Origin: Gambelia wislizenii | Taxonomy: Eukaryota > Chordata > Lepidosauria > Squamata > Crotaphytidae | NCBI GenBank assembly: GCA_030847615.1 | Contig: JAUMIR010000003.1 | Span: 342,006,256 to 342,070,255, forward strand | Direction: 5' to 3' | DNA: 64,000 nucleotides | Shown here: piece by piece, positions 45,149 to 54,905 of the stretch | Numbering within the stretch: the stretch's first letter is position 1 | How the letters are laid out: the number at the start of each line of letters is the position of its first letter | Program-made: the position numbers and the translations under genes | Notes under the pieces: model-generated | The model's input: only the letters and a program-made list of their open reading frames with translations | Databases searched by the model: none | Told to the model about the DNA's origin: nothing

Positions 45149-45364
45149 TAAGTCTAAACAGTAATATCATTTCTATTACTGCTGTGACAGGACCGAGGCA
45201 GTCAACTGGCAGCGACAGCATCAGAGCAACAGAATGAGTCACCCTCAGTGATTCTAGGAAAAGTGTGGAATGCTGAGAAGGGGGAGGAGGAATTCAGATC
45301 CACCAGCCTACCTTATAGGGTTGTCGTGAGGACTACTGGACATGTTTTGGGGAGTTTCTTAATG

Positions 45365-45470
45365 GTGTATGGTACACTAGGTCCAGCTAGTACCATAGAA
45401 TTGTGTTGAAGGACCTAGCAATTCCTAGAGAGGACACCTCTCTAGGCATTTTTTAATAGAATTGTGGTTA
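45365..45470. mobile_element. Tigger-like MITE central hairpin fragment
   Basis: 'ggacctagcaattcctagag' and 'aggacacctctctaggcatt' match the centre of 46974-47229 and 42291-42533. Confidence 0.55.
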
Positions 45471-45839
45471 AGATGGTATCTTGAACTGCAGCAAAGTGCA
45501 GTTTGTTACTCTGCAATTTTTAAATGCATTTTAAAGTGCCCTTTACACCTAGTATTGCTTTCGAAACCAACAAACAATTGGTTTAATGTATGGCTGTTAA
45601 TTACTTATGAAAGTGTTAAGTCCAGCTTACACCTGTGTATCTCACTTTTTTGGTTGTTTCAGAGGTTGAAATTCTCTACTGATCATACAATAACCAAGTT
45701 CCTCCACCCAAACCCACCTTTTAGGCTGCTGCATTACCCCTCCCCCCAATTCATTTACTGGCTGGTGGAGAGCAGGGTGTGTGCAGAGCAACACGTAGCT
45801 ATGCTCCTTTAGCCAGAAACACAGCAATGATATCATCCT
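45471..45839. other. No supported feature
   Basis: A 116-codon frame here has no recognisable domain. Confidence 0.4.
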
Positions 45840-46596
45840 TGAGGACTTCCTGAGGACTCCCAGGAGCTCTCAAAGGATACCAGTGGTTGTGTGTCCAGCT
45901 ATAGGAACAGATATCCGAAAGGAACTCCAAATTGCCAGCAAGTTAAAGAAGAGCTGGGAAAACAGCCAAGCTCTGGTGATAATTAGGAAGAGCAAGCAAA
46001 GTTCAGTTTCATGGAAAGGCAGCAATATGGGCAAAAGGCACACAGAGAAGAGTCCAGAATACAGTCCAAAGGTCAAGGCTTACAGAAGGCAGTGTAGTCC
46101 AGGAGTCGGTCCATAGGTCAGCAGGATCAGGCAACAGGGTCATCAGGAACAATCCAAGGTCGAGGCACATGGCAAGGCTGCGAGGATTCAGGCACCGAAG
46201 GCAGCAGGAAGCTTTCTCCAGGGAGAGCAGTTGATCTCTGACAAATTCTCCATTGCCTCTCCCAGCCTATATAAAGCAATTAAGGTTTTGCCAGGTGTTT
46301 TTTAATGAGCAAGTTCCTCTCATAAACTCTCAGAGATTTCCTTCGAGCCTCTTTTTGTGCTCGGTTCTATGTATACAACGGTGGAGGTAAGTCTCTCTCC
46401 TCTTCTTCATCCTTATCTGAGTGGGCAGGACTCTCTGCTGGGACTGATGCCAACCCGCTAGGGCCAGGCTCTTCCTCTGCTCGAACCTGCTGGCACAGAT
46501 GTAGATAAACCTGTGCCAGGGTCCCTAGGCCCATTTCCTGCCATGTCCTCCTCCTCCTCTGACTCTACAGCCTCATCAGGCTCCTGGGGCATGACA
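45840..46596 (-). repeat. Possible LTR or retroelement fragment, minus strand
   Basis: On the minus strand it would begin TGTCATGCCCCAGG (46596), include an acidic coding-like stretch and a tract around 'cctgttgcctgatcctgctg'. The sequence style suggests a retroelement, but there is no duplication or domain to confirm. Confidence 0.3.
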
Positions 46597-46950
46597 ACAG
46601 AGCTGAAGGCTGTTCCACCCCCTCACTCCACTGGCCAGGAAATGGCTGTGTTTGTGATGGCTACAGTAGCTTAAAAAGTGTGCTTGGGGGGCTAAGGGGA
46701 AAACATGTTGTAGTTCTGCCTGTGTGGAACTTTATAATATGACTCCTGATCCAGAAACTGGGAACATATTTCTATACTTGCGTATACCACAGAGCTTGGA
46801 AAAGTTACTCCTGGGGAGCACAGTTCCCAGTATAATCCCTTAGCCAGCATGGCTGGTGCCCATGATAGTTGGGAGAGGCTGGGAGTCTTGGCCAAAAAAG
46901 GTAACTTTTCCAAGCTTGTCTACCACTACATTGAATGGAAAGTTTGGCTG
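46597..46950. other. No confident feature
   Basis: Parts near 46800-46910 ('gggagaggctgggagtcttg', 'aacttttccaagc' and the inverse 'gcttggaaaagttac') form an inverted pair, 46795-46808 with 46904-46917, and may be a small MITE. Confidence 0.4.
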
Positions 46951-46973
46951 AGGGCTTGTCTATACTGCAGAAA

Positions 46974-47229
46974 TATAGTAGGACCCCTGTATCCACGGAG
47001 CATTGGTTCCAGGGGCCCCGATGGATACCAAAACCCGCAGATATACCAAAATAATGGGATATCTGGTTTAAAATACCATAGAGCTGCCTTGGAGGACCTA
47101 GAAAATGTCTAGAGAGGATGTCTCTCTAGACATTGTCTAGGAAGACTCTATGGTAGATGTGCTGTTTTGTGTCCTGCAGATAACTGAATCAGTGGATAAT
47201 GAATCAGCGGATATGGGAGTCCTACCGTA
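46974..47229. mobile_element. Tigger-like MITE inside the hAT-like MITE
   Basis: TIRs 'tagtaggacccctgtatcc' and, reversed, 'acggtaggactcccatatcc', with TA at both ends. The centre is a hairpin around 'gaggacctagaaaatgtcta' and 'gagaggatgtctctctagac'. 256 bp. Confidence 0.85.
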
Positions 47230-47377
47230 CAGGAGTTTGACACCACTTTAACCACATAGTTCTATCCTATGGAATCCTAGTATTTGTAGTTTGGTGAGGC
47301 ACCAGAGCTCTTTGACAGAAAAGGCTATATACCTCACAAAAACTACAGATACTAGGATTCTATGGGATAGAACCATG

Positions 47378-47777
47378 TGTCAGGAATTAGAGACTGAACT
47401 CCATTATAAAATGGCTGAACAACTGCAGAACCATGCTGAGTCATAATGGCTGACTGCATGAATTACCAAGTCATGCCTAGTCAGGCCACTAGTGGGCAAT
47501 GTCCTGCAGATGTATATATGGGAGAGCTCAGAACAGAGCTCACTTCCTCCTCTCTTCTCTTCCTGTGAATGCTGAGGCCTGGTGAAGCAGTTTCTCCTTC
47601 AATTGTAAATATTTGTATATATTGCAACTGTTTGACTTTGAAGATAAAAGTGCCTCCTGCTTATTTGGACGTCAAACACTCTGTGTGTGAATATTCTTGG
47701 GAACGGGTTGCTACTGAGTCTGCTGAGATACTTTTTTGGCTTCTGCTGGGGATTGAGTGTCCTATCATCCCCTGACA
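47378..47777 (+). repeat. Solo LTR with CCATG duplication
   Basis: 400 bp, TGTCAGGAATTAG to ATCCCCTGACA, flanked by CCATG at 47373-47377 and 47778-47782. TATA-like 'tatatatggga' near 47512, possible polyadenylation signal 'gataaaa' near 47643. Inserted in the hAT-like MITE, which resumes directly after. LTR family not assigned. Confidence 0.88.
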
Positions 47778-47833
47778 CCATGGTGAATAAAAGGTGTTAA
47801 ATGCCTGTATTTCTGCAGTGTAGACAGGCCCTG

Positions 47834-48640
47834 AGAGCATACGTCTCTTTCAGGTTAAGCACACTTTTGACCTTTCAGCTAGGCTGGCTGTGTTGCCAAG
47901 CTTGAAACTGTAGTGGGCCAGGGGTAGTGGTAAATATTCAGTAATAGATGGTAGTGGAAAACCAGCTTCTTCTCATGTTTTGCTTTGTCTAAGAATGTGG
48001 AAACCTGATTTTGTAATTCATTCCAGTTAATAGCATTCCTAATCTACCTTTAGCTTTCCAGCTTCTTGAGCCAATCATTTGATTCAGATTATAAACACTC
48101 CATTAAGAATTCAGATTTCAGATAGAGACCAGGGTTCCCAAACTGTTGCTGAAATCTTGTCCACAGTTATGCAAGCTTTAAGCCTGCTTGATTTTCAACA
48201 GACTAATGTGTGTAACTGTGTGCACTACCACATACCATGGATATATTTATATGCTTGAGGTGCTGACTTAATGAGCCAACTATTGTTCTATTGTGCTCCT
48301 CAATTAAATGGCTAAGGCATAGACCCTCTACTTGGGAGATTACACCCACATGAGTAGGAGCAATTGAGAAAAAGACATTGAGCATAAATAATTTATTTCT
48401 GTCTTTCATTCCTTTTTGAGGCTAGGCTCTCTTGTGCATGAACAAAAGAATATACATCATGAATATGACATTTACTTACCTGTATAAGGCACTTCCTAGG
48501 AATTTGGCAAAGTCTTTAGCTTCCTGTCTCCTTATATATACACCACACCTTTAACCCAATATGGCTCCCAATACAGACTAGAACAAAATACAGCTAAAAT
48601 CCAATCACAATAGTTTTTTTAAAAAAATAGTTAACTGAAC
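47834..48640. other. No supported feature
   Basis: Nothing recognised. Confidence 0.4.
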
Positions 48641-49018
48641 TACAGGTTGAGTTCTAGATTTTGGAGTATTTAGGATTACCAAATAAGGGATACAGGTTGA
48701 GTATTCCTTATTTGGTAATCCTAAATACTCCAAAATCTAAAATATTAAAATATTTAAATTAAAAAAAATTATAGTTAAAAACTATTTTTAAAAATTGTAT
48801 TAAACTACTTTCAGGCTATGTGTATAAGATGTATATGAAACATAAATGAAATTTGTATTTTAGATTTCGGCCCATCTTCAAGATAGCTCATTATGTATAT
48901 GCAGTATGTATATATGCCTCATTATCTATATGCAAATATTTCAAAATCTGAAAAAATCTGAGATACGGAACACTTGTGGCCCCAAGCATTTCAGACAAAG
49001 GATACTCAGCCCGTATTC
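48641..49018. mobile_element. Tigger-like MITE with a duplicated inverted end
   Basis: The element end 'tacaggttgagtattcctta' at 48691 runs to 'gacaaaggatactcagcccgta' at about 49016. This is the widespread 'tacaggttgagtat' MITE. Immediately left lies an inverted copy of its end (48641-48690). Arms 48656-48688 and 48706-48738 are perfect 33 bp inverted repeats. Confidence 0.75.
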
Positions 49019-49149
49019 TATTAAAAACAGCACTAACTTATTAAAATAACTGGAAAGCAATTAAAATATAGCACCATGGATAAAACTATCACTTCCCACA
49101 TTCAAAGACAATTCCAGAACAATCAGTCAATAGCCAAAAGCCTGTTTAA
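49019..49149. other. No supported feature
   Basis: Short spacer ending in the TAA target. Confidence 0.4.
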
Positions 49150-49438
49150 GGAGATTATCAGACGCAGGGAAAAAGCCTGCGAGGATGATGTCACTGTACT
49201 GTATGGTCTCGCATGTGTCATCATCCTCGTGTCCTGCCTCCATGCAGACTCTGTGCTGCAGCTGAGAACAAGCTGTCACTTTTCATTGGAGGAAATTTAT
49301 TCTCCACTATAACACAGAGTCTGCACGGAGGCAGCACACGAGGATAATGGCGTCGTGCGAAACCAGGACCTGTTCCCAGTACAGTGATGTAGTTCTCGCA
49401 CGCTCCTGGTGGGCTTTTTGAAGTTTCAGATGACCTCC
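49150..49438. mobile_element. Palindromic MITE P9 (diverged) with TAA duplication
   Basis: 289 bp, GGAGATTATCAGACGCAGG to 'tttcagatgacctcc', flanked by TAA (49147-49149, 49439-49441). Inner pairs include 'gcctccatgcagactctgtg' with 'cacagagtctgcacggaggc'. The hairpin 'gcgaggatgatg' with 'catcatcctcgt' is nested in the left arm. Right terminus diverged. Confidence 0.8.
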
Positions 49439-50503
49439 TAAAACTGGTTAAAATAATTTAAAACATTTTAAAAGCACACATGCAGAAGACAAAGTTAAGT
49501 TTTATTTGGCATAGACCCTTGTGGACTACAGCCTACTACATCAGATGCATGCAGCGTATCCTAAGTGGAGAGATTTTTATATGCATGCTAGGACTGCAGT
49601 AAGTGAAGAAACGGAGCTGCACAAAATTCTAGCAAGCGATTATGTTTACAGTGCTCATAACAATCACTGGGAGTTGATGGCAATATGTTCCTTGCATAGA
49701 TAAGCAAATTAGCTCATGTACGGTGATGAAAAGTCTATGACTGGAATCCTGATGGTGCTTGATGTCAGTGTAAGGGTCTCTCATGCCAGCATAAAGCCCT
49801 TAGTGGAGTCGTATTTAGTGGTGGTGGTGGGGATAGTAGAACCAGCCATGTCTGTTGGCAGGGCTCTGGAGCCAGCAGGGCAGCTTTCTCTCCTGACAGA
49901 GGTGGCTTTTGCTGCCTTCTCCATACTTCTATTGTGGCAGTACTTGTGGCCATTTTACCTCAGCCACTGATCTGCCACCAGTGCCACCACTTAGATTGCC
50001 TCTAGCTCATCTTCAGAGTCAGAAGAGCAGGGCCTGACAACCCCCCATTGCTATCCAAGAACATCTAGTGGGCCACAAGTTCAAAGGTGGGAAACCACAT
50101 ACCTGCCATAATTTCACAGATGAAATTACATGCCCCTAGGCAACATCAAAGTATGGTGAAGTTGGCAAAAGTTATTAATAAAGAGGAACATTCACTCTAG
50201 GAGAGGCTGCAGCAGTTTGCTGTTGCCTGAGCCTACTGGGAAGGGTAAGATTCTGACTCGCCTCTCCTCTCCTGCTGCTGAATTGAATACAAACTACTTT
50301 TGCACTGTGAACTTAATTTGCAGCAATTGAAGTAAGCTGAGGACAAAAGAGAAGTGGAGGAAGAGAGAGAAACTGCAACGTTTTAAAAGCAGCTGCAAAA
50401 GGATTAATTTGGGGATTAATCAGGACTGTCCCTGCCAAATTGGGGCAGTTAGAAGGTGTGGCATAGTTGAGCTGTTAAATATATATAATAAGATTTTTAC
50501 AAC
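49439..50503. other. One dispersed repeat only
   Basis: 49755-49880 is an inverse match of 51366-51480 (see there). Otherwise nothing recognised. Confidence 0.45.
49755..49880 (+). repeat. Dispersed repeat, inverse partner of 51366-51480
   Basis: 'tgatgtcagtg', 'gtctctcatgccagcataaa', 'gcccttagtggagtcgtatt', 'cagccatgtctgttggcagg' all recur in reverse complement at 51366-51480. Identity of the repeat unknown. Confidence 0.75.
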
Positions 50504-50506
50504 TAA

Positions 50507-51115
50507 GGAGATTATCAGACGCACTAAATATGGGGTTATCATGATGCCAGGAGATTGCTAAGTGGCTCCCTTCTCAGATGCCGTCGTTCCCATCTCATCA
50601 TGCACCTGTGCTGCTGCCATTTCACCGGCGCTGCTTTTTATTGACGGGCTAAGCTATCAATGGATCCCCCATTCTGTTTCTGTCACGGAATGTCCTGCGT
50701 CTGAAAAGGTGCCCTGTTATGCTGGCGCGATACCAGTATCAATGGGAGGTATGTGCCAGAACACTTCTGGGTGAGATTGGGACATCAAGGTAAGTGACAC
50801 ACTTTTTTGTACCCTCCATGGGTTACTTGTTATATTTTAAGTGTGTTTTTGTGCTTGCTATTACTTTTTGTCTTTTGTTTTTCTTTTAATTTTTGAATTT
50901 CCCATGTTCTCGTCTTCTTGTGAGTACGGCCGGGATTTCAAACCAGGAAGTGAAAGGAGCTCCGTTCGAGCTCCATTCACTTCTGGGCAGACATGGACGC
51001 GCAATTAAGGTAGGTCTGAAAATTTAGGTTATTCTGCTGGGACACGGGATGGGAGAGGGGTGGGAAAGGAGATTGTGGAACAGGAACACTTTTTTGTTCC
51101 CGTCTGATAATCTCC
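50507..51115. mobile_element. Palindromic-family MITE P10 (long form)
   Basis: 609 bp, GGAGATTATCAGACGCAC to 'ttcccgtctgataatctcc', TAA on the left (50504-50506), TTT on the right. Internal core 'ttctcagatgccgtcg' 64 bp in. 'gctttttattgacgggctaa' centre of a first hairpin domain. Then 'gtaagtgacacactttttt', 'gggttacttgtta' and the inner hairpin 'ggagctccgttcgagctcc'. Co-linear with P11. Confidence 0.85.
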
Positions 51116-51229
51116 TTTGTCTCTCCACTTGAAATGCAGTTGATAGAATTTAATCTGTTGATTAATTTTTGTTAGCTAAACAGTTTTCAGGCATTAGGCA
51201 TTGTGGGAGTTATACATGTCTGGAGAGCA
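51116..51229. other. No supported feature
   Basis: Short spacer. Confidence 0.4.
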
Positions 51230-51572
51230 TTAGGGCTAAATCTGCAGTGCAGCAGAAATAATCCAGGTTGATACAATTTTAACTGCCATGGTTTGATGCT
51301 ATGGGATTCTGGGATTTGTAGTTTGATGAGATATTTTGCCTTCTCTGACAGAGAGCTCAGACAGGCTCTAGAGCCCTGCCAACAGACATGGCTGATTCTA
51401 CTTTCCCCACCACCAGTACTAAATACGACTCCAGTAAGGGCTTTATGCTAGCATGAGAGACCATTTCACTGACATCAACAACAAACTACAGATCCCAGGA
51501 TTCCATAGCGTGGAACCATGGCAGTTAAAGCAATGACAAACTGGACTATTTCTGCAGTGCAGATGTAGCCTA
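51230..51572. mobile_element. hAT-like MITE with inserted repeat
   Basis: Ends 'agggctaaatctgcagtgca' and 'tttctgcagtgcagatgtag'. Body 'ttttaactgccatggtttga', 'ttctgggatttgtagttt' and inverse 'acagatcccaggattcc'. The centre (51366-51480) is the dispersed repeat also at 49755-49880. Confidence 0.8.
51366..51480 (-). repeat. Dispersed repeat inside hAT-like MITE
   Basis: Reverse complement of 49755-49880 over about 110 bp. Confidence 0.75.
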
Positions 51573-52115
51573 GTTCATGAATGACTGTTCTGTTGTATCT
51601 TATATTTTATTTTTTTTATCATGTGACTTGCTTTTTGAGGACTATGCACAAAAAGCTGGCATAGAAATGAATGTTATGGAGAAAGAAATAGCGTGAAATA
51701 AATAGTTGCTTACAGATGCAGGAAAGCATTTAGTACTGATTAAATCTTAGAGAAGCAGTTAGTGGAGTGCTCAATTAAGACATGAAGTGCTTAATACTAC
51801 TATGGAGCACTTAATGAACACATAAACCTGGATTATATTGAGTAAGACCACAGGGTTAGGTAGACCAGGAATTCTTAATTTTTGTGGGTCATGGATCCCT
51901 TTGGAAATTTGCTGAAGGGTATGAACCATCTTCTGATTAACATGTAATGCAAATACAGTTTTCAAAGCCACAGGAAAGATATTAAAGGAAATAAAACAAC
52001 ATTTTGGCCCCAGTTCATAGACCCAGTATGAAACACATCCACAAACTTGCCAAATTGTCCATGGAATATCAGTTAAAAACCCCTAACCTAGCCCAATCAG
52101 AGCTTGGGAGAGTTA
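51573..52115. other. No supported feature
   Basis: AT-rich; ends in the TTA target of P11. Confidence 0.4.
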
Positions 52116-52718
52116 GGAGATTATCAGACACTCTATATATGATGTTATAACAACACCAGGAGATCGCTAAAGGGCTTGCTTTTCATATGACATCATTCCT
52201 GTGTCTTCATGCTCCTGTTCTGCTGCCATTCCACTGGTGCTGCTTTTTATTGATGGGAGAACCTGTCAATAGTTCCTCCATTCTGTTTCTTTGATGGAAT
52301 GTCCAACAACTGGAAAGGTGCCCTGTTATGCTGGCGTGATGCCAGCATCAATGGGAGATCCATGCGAGAACACTTCCCAGTGAGATCGGGACATCAAGGT
52401 AAGTGACACACTTTTTTGTACCCTCCCCGGGTTACTTGTTAAATTTTAAGTATGTTTTTGTGCTTGGTGTTACTTTTTCTCCTTTATTTTGCTTTTTTTT
52501 TTTTTTAATTTCCCATCATCTTTTTGCAAGAGCCGGCAGGATTTCATTCCAGGAAATGAATGGAGCTCTGTTTGAGCTCCATTCACTCCTGGGTTGCTGG
52601 CACATGCAATTAAGGTGGGCCTGAAAACTTAATTTTTTATTGTTACAGGGATGGGAGAGGGGTGGGAAAGGAGATTGCAGGATGGGAACACTTTTTTTGT
52701 TCCCGTCTGATAATCTAC
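52116..52718. mobile_element. Palindromic-family MITE P11 (long form) with TTA duplication
   Basis: 603 bp, GGAGATTATCAGACACTC to 'ttcccgtctgataatctac', flanked by TTA (52113-52115, 52719-52721). Co-linear with P10 throughout ('gtaagtgacacacttttttg', 'ctccattcactcctgg'). Confidence 0.88.
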
Positions 52719-53112
52719 TTACTTGATTTAGTAGTAAAAAAGTTTTACTACTAGTAGTAAAAAAGTTTTTAAAAAATTAGTAGTAAAAAAAGAGTAATAT
52801 TTCCAGACTCTGAGGCTAGTTGTGCTTATTCTATCTGTAGTGATTCTTCAAGATCTAAGGGAGATGTTTCTCTAAAGCATGATCAAGCTGTGTGTTGTTG
52901 CCTGTGAGGATGGGAACACATTTTTTGTTCCCGTCTGATAATCTACTTACTTGATTTAGTAGTAAAAAAGTTTTTAAAAAATTAGTAGCAAAAAAAGAGT
53001 AATATTTCCAGACTCTGAGCCTAGTTGTGCTTATTCTATCTGTAGTGACTCTTCAAGATCTAAGGGAGATGTTTCTCTAAAGCATAATCAAGCTGTGTGT
53101 TGTTGCCTGTGG
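52681..53112. repeat. Tandem duplication of the P11 end plus flank
   Basis: 52681-52908 ('gatgggaacacttttttt' ... 'gttgttgcctgtgag') recurs at 52911-53112 with few differences, apart from about 20 bp of 'agtagtaaaaaagtttt' present only in the first unit. Confidence 0.9.
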
Positions 53113-54424
53113 AAACATTCCATACAAGCCCAATTACACTTAAATGCACTTACCACATGTACCAATACATCTGCCCTTCATGGTCTGGAGGGTGTGGTGT
53201 TACTGCTGTGGTAAGTTGCATGGGAATAGGCCAAATGGATGTGGTAAGTGGACTGAAATGTGATCAAGAATATGTGGATGCCGAGGATTCACAATGCTGT
53301 AGTCTGACCTTCTGGCCTTATGAAAGCAAAGCCTGTACTCTGCATTAAGCTAAGAGCCCTTCCCAATATTTTATTCCTTTAAGAGAATCTCCTGGGATTC
53401 CTTCAATGTTTTGCTGTAGAAATCAAAGTAAATTCTATGGAATTATGCAGTTTGGCATAGTCAGGTGGGGGTGGGGACTTAATGATTTTTAAAAAGAGCA
53501 TGTGGGCTTTGGCCTGAAGTATTTTATGACATTGTATAAACTTTACCCACCACAGTGTTTGCATCATGTCACAGAAAATAACAGGAATTCCTTTCACAAG
53601 ACTCCTGTATTTCTTTGGCAGATTAAATAGTTAAAGGTTGCCATGGGCATCTTGAAGAGACACCAGTTGAATAGAAATGAGTAGTTAATATGTATCATTA
53701 TGAGAGTTCAAATCTTCAAAATTATAGCAATGACAGAATTAAATCAGTACCTGGCTACATATTATGTTACTCATTCATCTGCCCATATAAAACATGGAAA
53801 GATCCCTCAGGCAACAGTCACAGGATTCTTTGCAGTTTGAGATTTTTTTCAGAGAATATATGTGTTTTTCTTTTTCAAGAAGCAATGTTTTGTTTACTGT
53901 GCAAAAATGCTGCTTTTGCTGTGCAAAAATTGTTGCCAAAATCCTATATGACCATTATATACCATTATATACTATGTAGTGCATAACGACATTGCTTTGT
54001 AGCAAATTCTGGTGTGCCTCCCCTTCAAACCCCGCTTACCAGTAAGCAGTTTCTACCCTGTTGATTACGAAGCAGCTACTGGTATCCTATGTAGGATTCT
54101 GACACATTCCCACCCCCTCCAGAGAGTAATCTCCAGTGGCATTAGAGGCAGAAAAAGGACTCCTGTTGCAAATCCACCTAATACTGGAGATCACTCACAT
54201 GAGAGTGGAAATGTCAGGTAGCTGCTTCCCAATTAACTGGTGAATGGACCCCTTTCAATTGCTTCGGCTGCTTGCTGGTAAGTGGGGTTTGGGAGACTTT
54301 CACAGTCCTATGTAGCCCCTAAACTAGAGGCTGAAACACTTGCATGTGTGAAAGAAATAAGCAAAGATTTACATGCCCGGGTTGAGGGACGGGCTCATTT
54401 ACTTGCTAACTGTAAGGTAGCAAA
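53113..54424. other. No supported feature
   Basis: Nothing recognised on either strand. Confidence 0.45.
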
Positions 54425-54905
54425 GCAGGTTTGTTTGTTTGTACGTTTAATTTATATCTTCTCACCTTTCTTCCAATATGGCACCCAAGGTGGCTTACAG
54501 TATAAATAAAAAACAAAATACAATTAAAACAATGCACAATACAAATATTAAACAACATAAAAGAGACAATACTATTAAAATAATGTAAAAATTGATTTTA
54601 AAACATTCAAAAACATATTTAAAACATAGAGATCAAAGTCCCATGCACCACATGAAAATATCCTTCTGAACAACCAATGAAAAGTTGAAGACTTGTTGAA
54701 ATAGAAAGTTCTTTGCCTGCCAGTGAAATGAGAGCAGAGAGGGAGCCAACCAAACTTCCTGTGGGAGAGAATTCCATATCCGGAAGCAGCCGCTGAGAAG
54801 GCTCTCACCTGTGTTTGCACCAAATGCACCTGTGAGGATGGTGGGTCTAAAAAAATGCCCTCTTCTGAACATCTTAAAACTTTGGCAGGCTCACATAGAG
54901 ATATA
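54425..54905 (-). mobile_element. L2/CR1-group LINE 3' end
   Basis: Minus-strand tail encoding 'FRIWNSLPQEVWLAPSLLSF' and 'AKNFLFQQVF', the usual end of L2/CR1-type ORF2, followed by an AT-rich 3' UTR and 'ggtggcttacagtataaata'. Confidence 0.65.

Larger units (their letters stand above)
46951..47833. mobile_element. hAT-like MITE carrying two later insertions
   Basis: Ends 'agggcttgtctatactgcag' and 'ctgcagtgtagacaggccct'. The body ('tttgacaccactttaacc', 'atcctagtatttgtagttt', inverse 'aactacagatactaggatt') is the common hAT-like squamate MITE. It is split by a Tigger-like MITE (46974-47229) and a solo LTR (47378-47777). Confidence 0.8.

Noticed and set aside
45462..45812. 116-codon frame
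   Set aside because: No recognisable domain, no splice context, composition as in neighbouring non-coding DNA.
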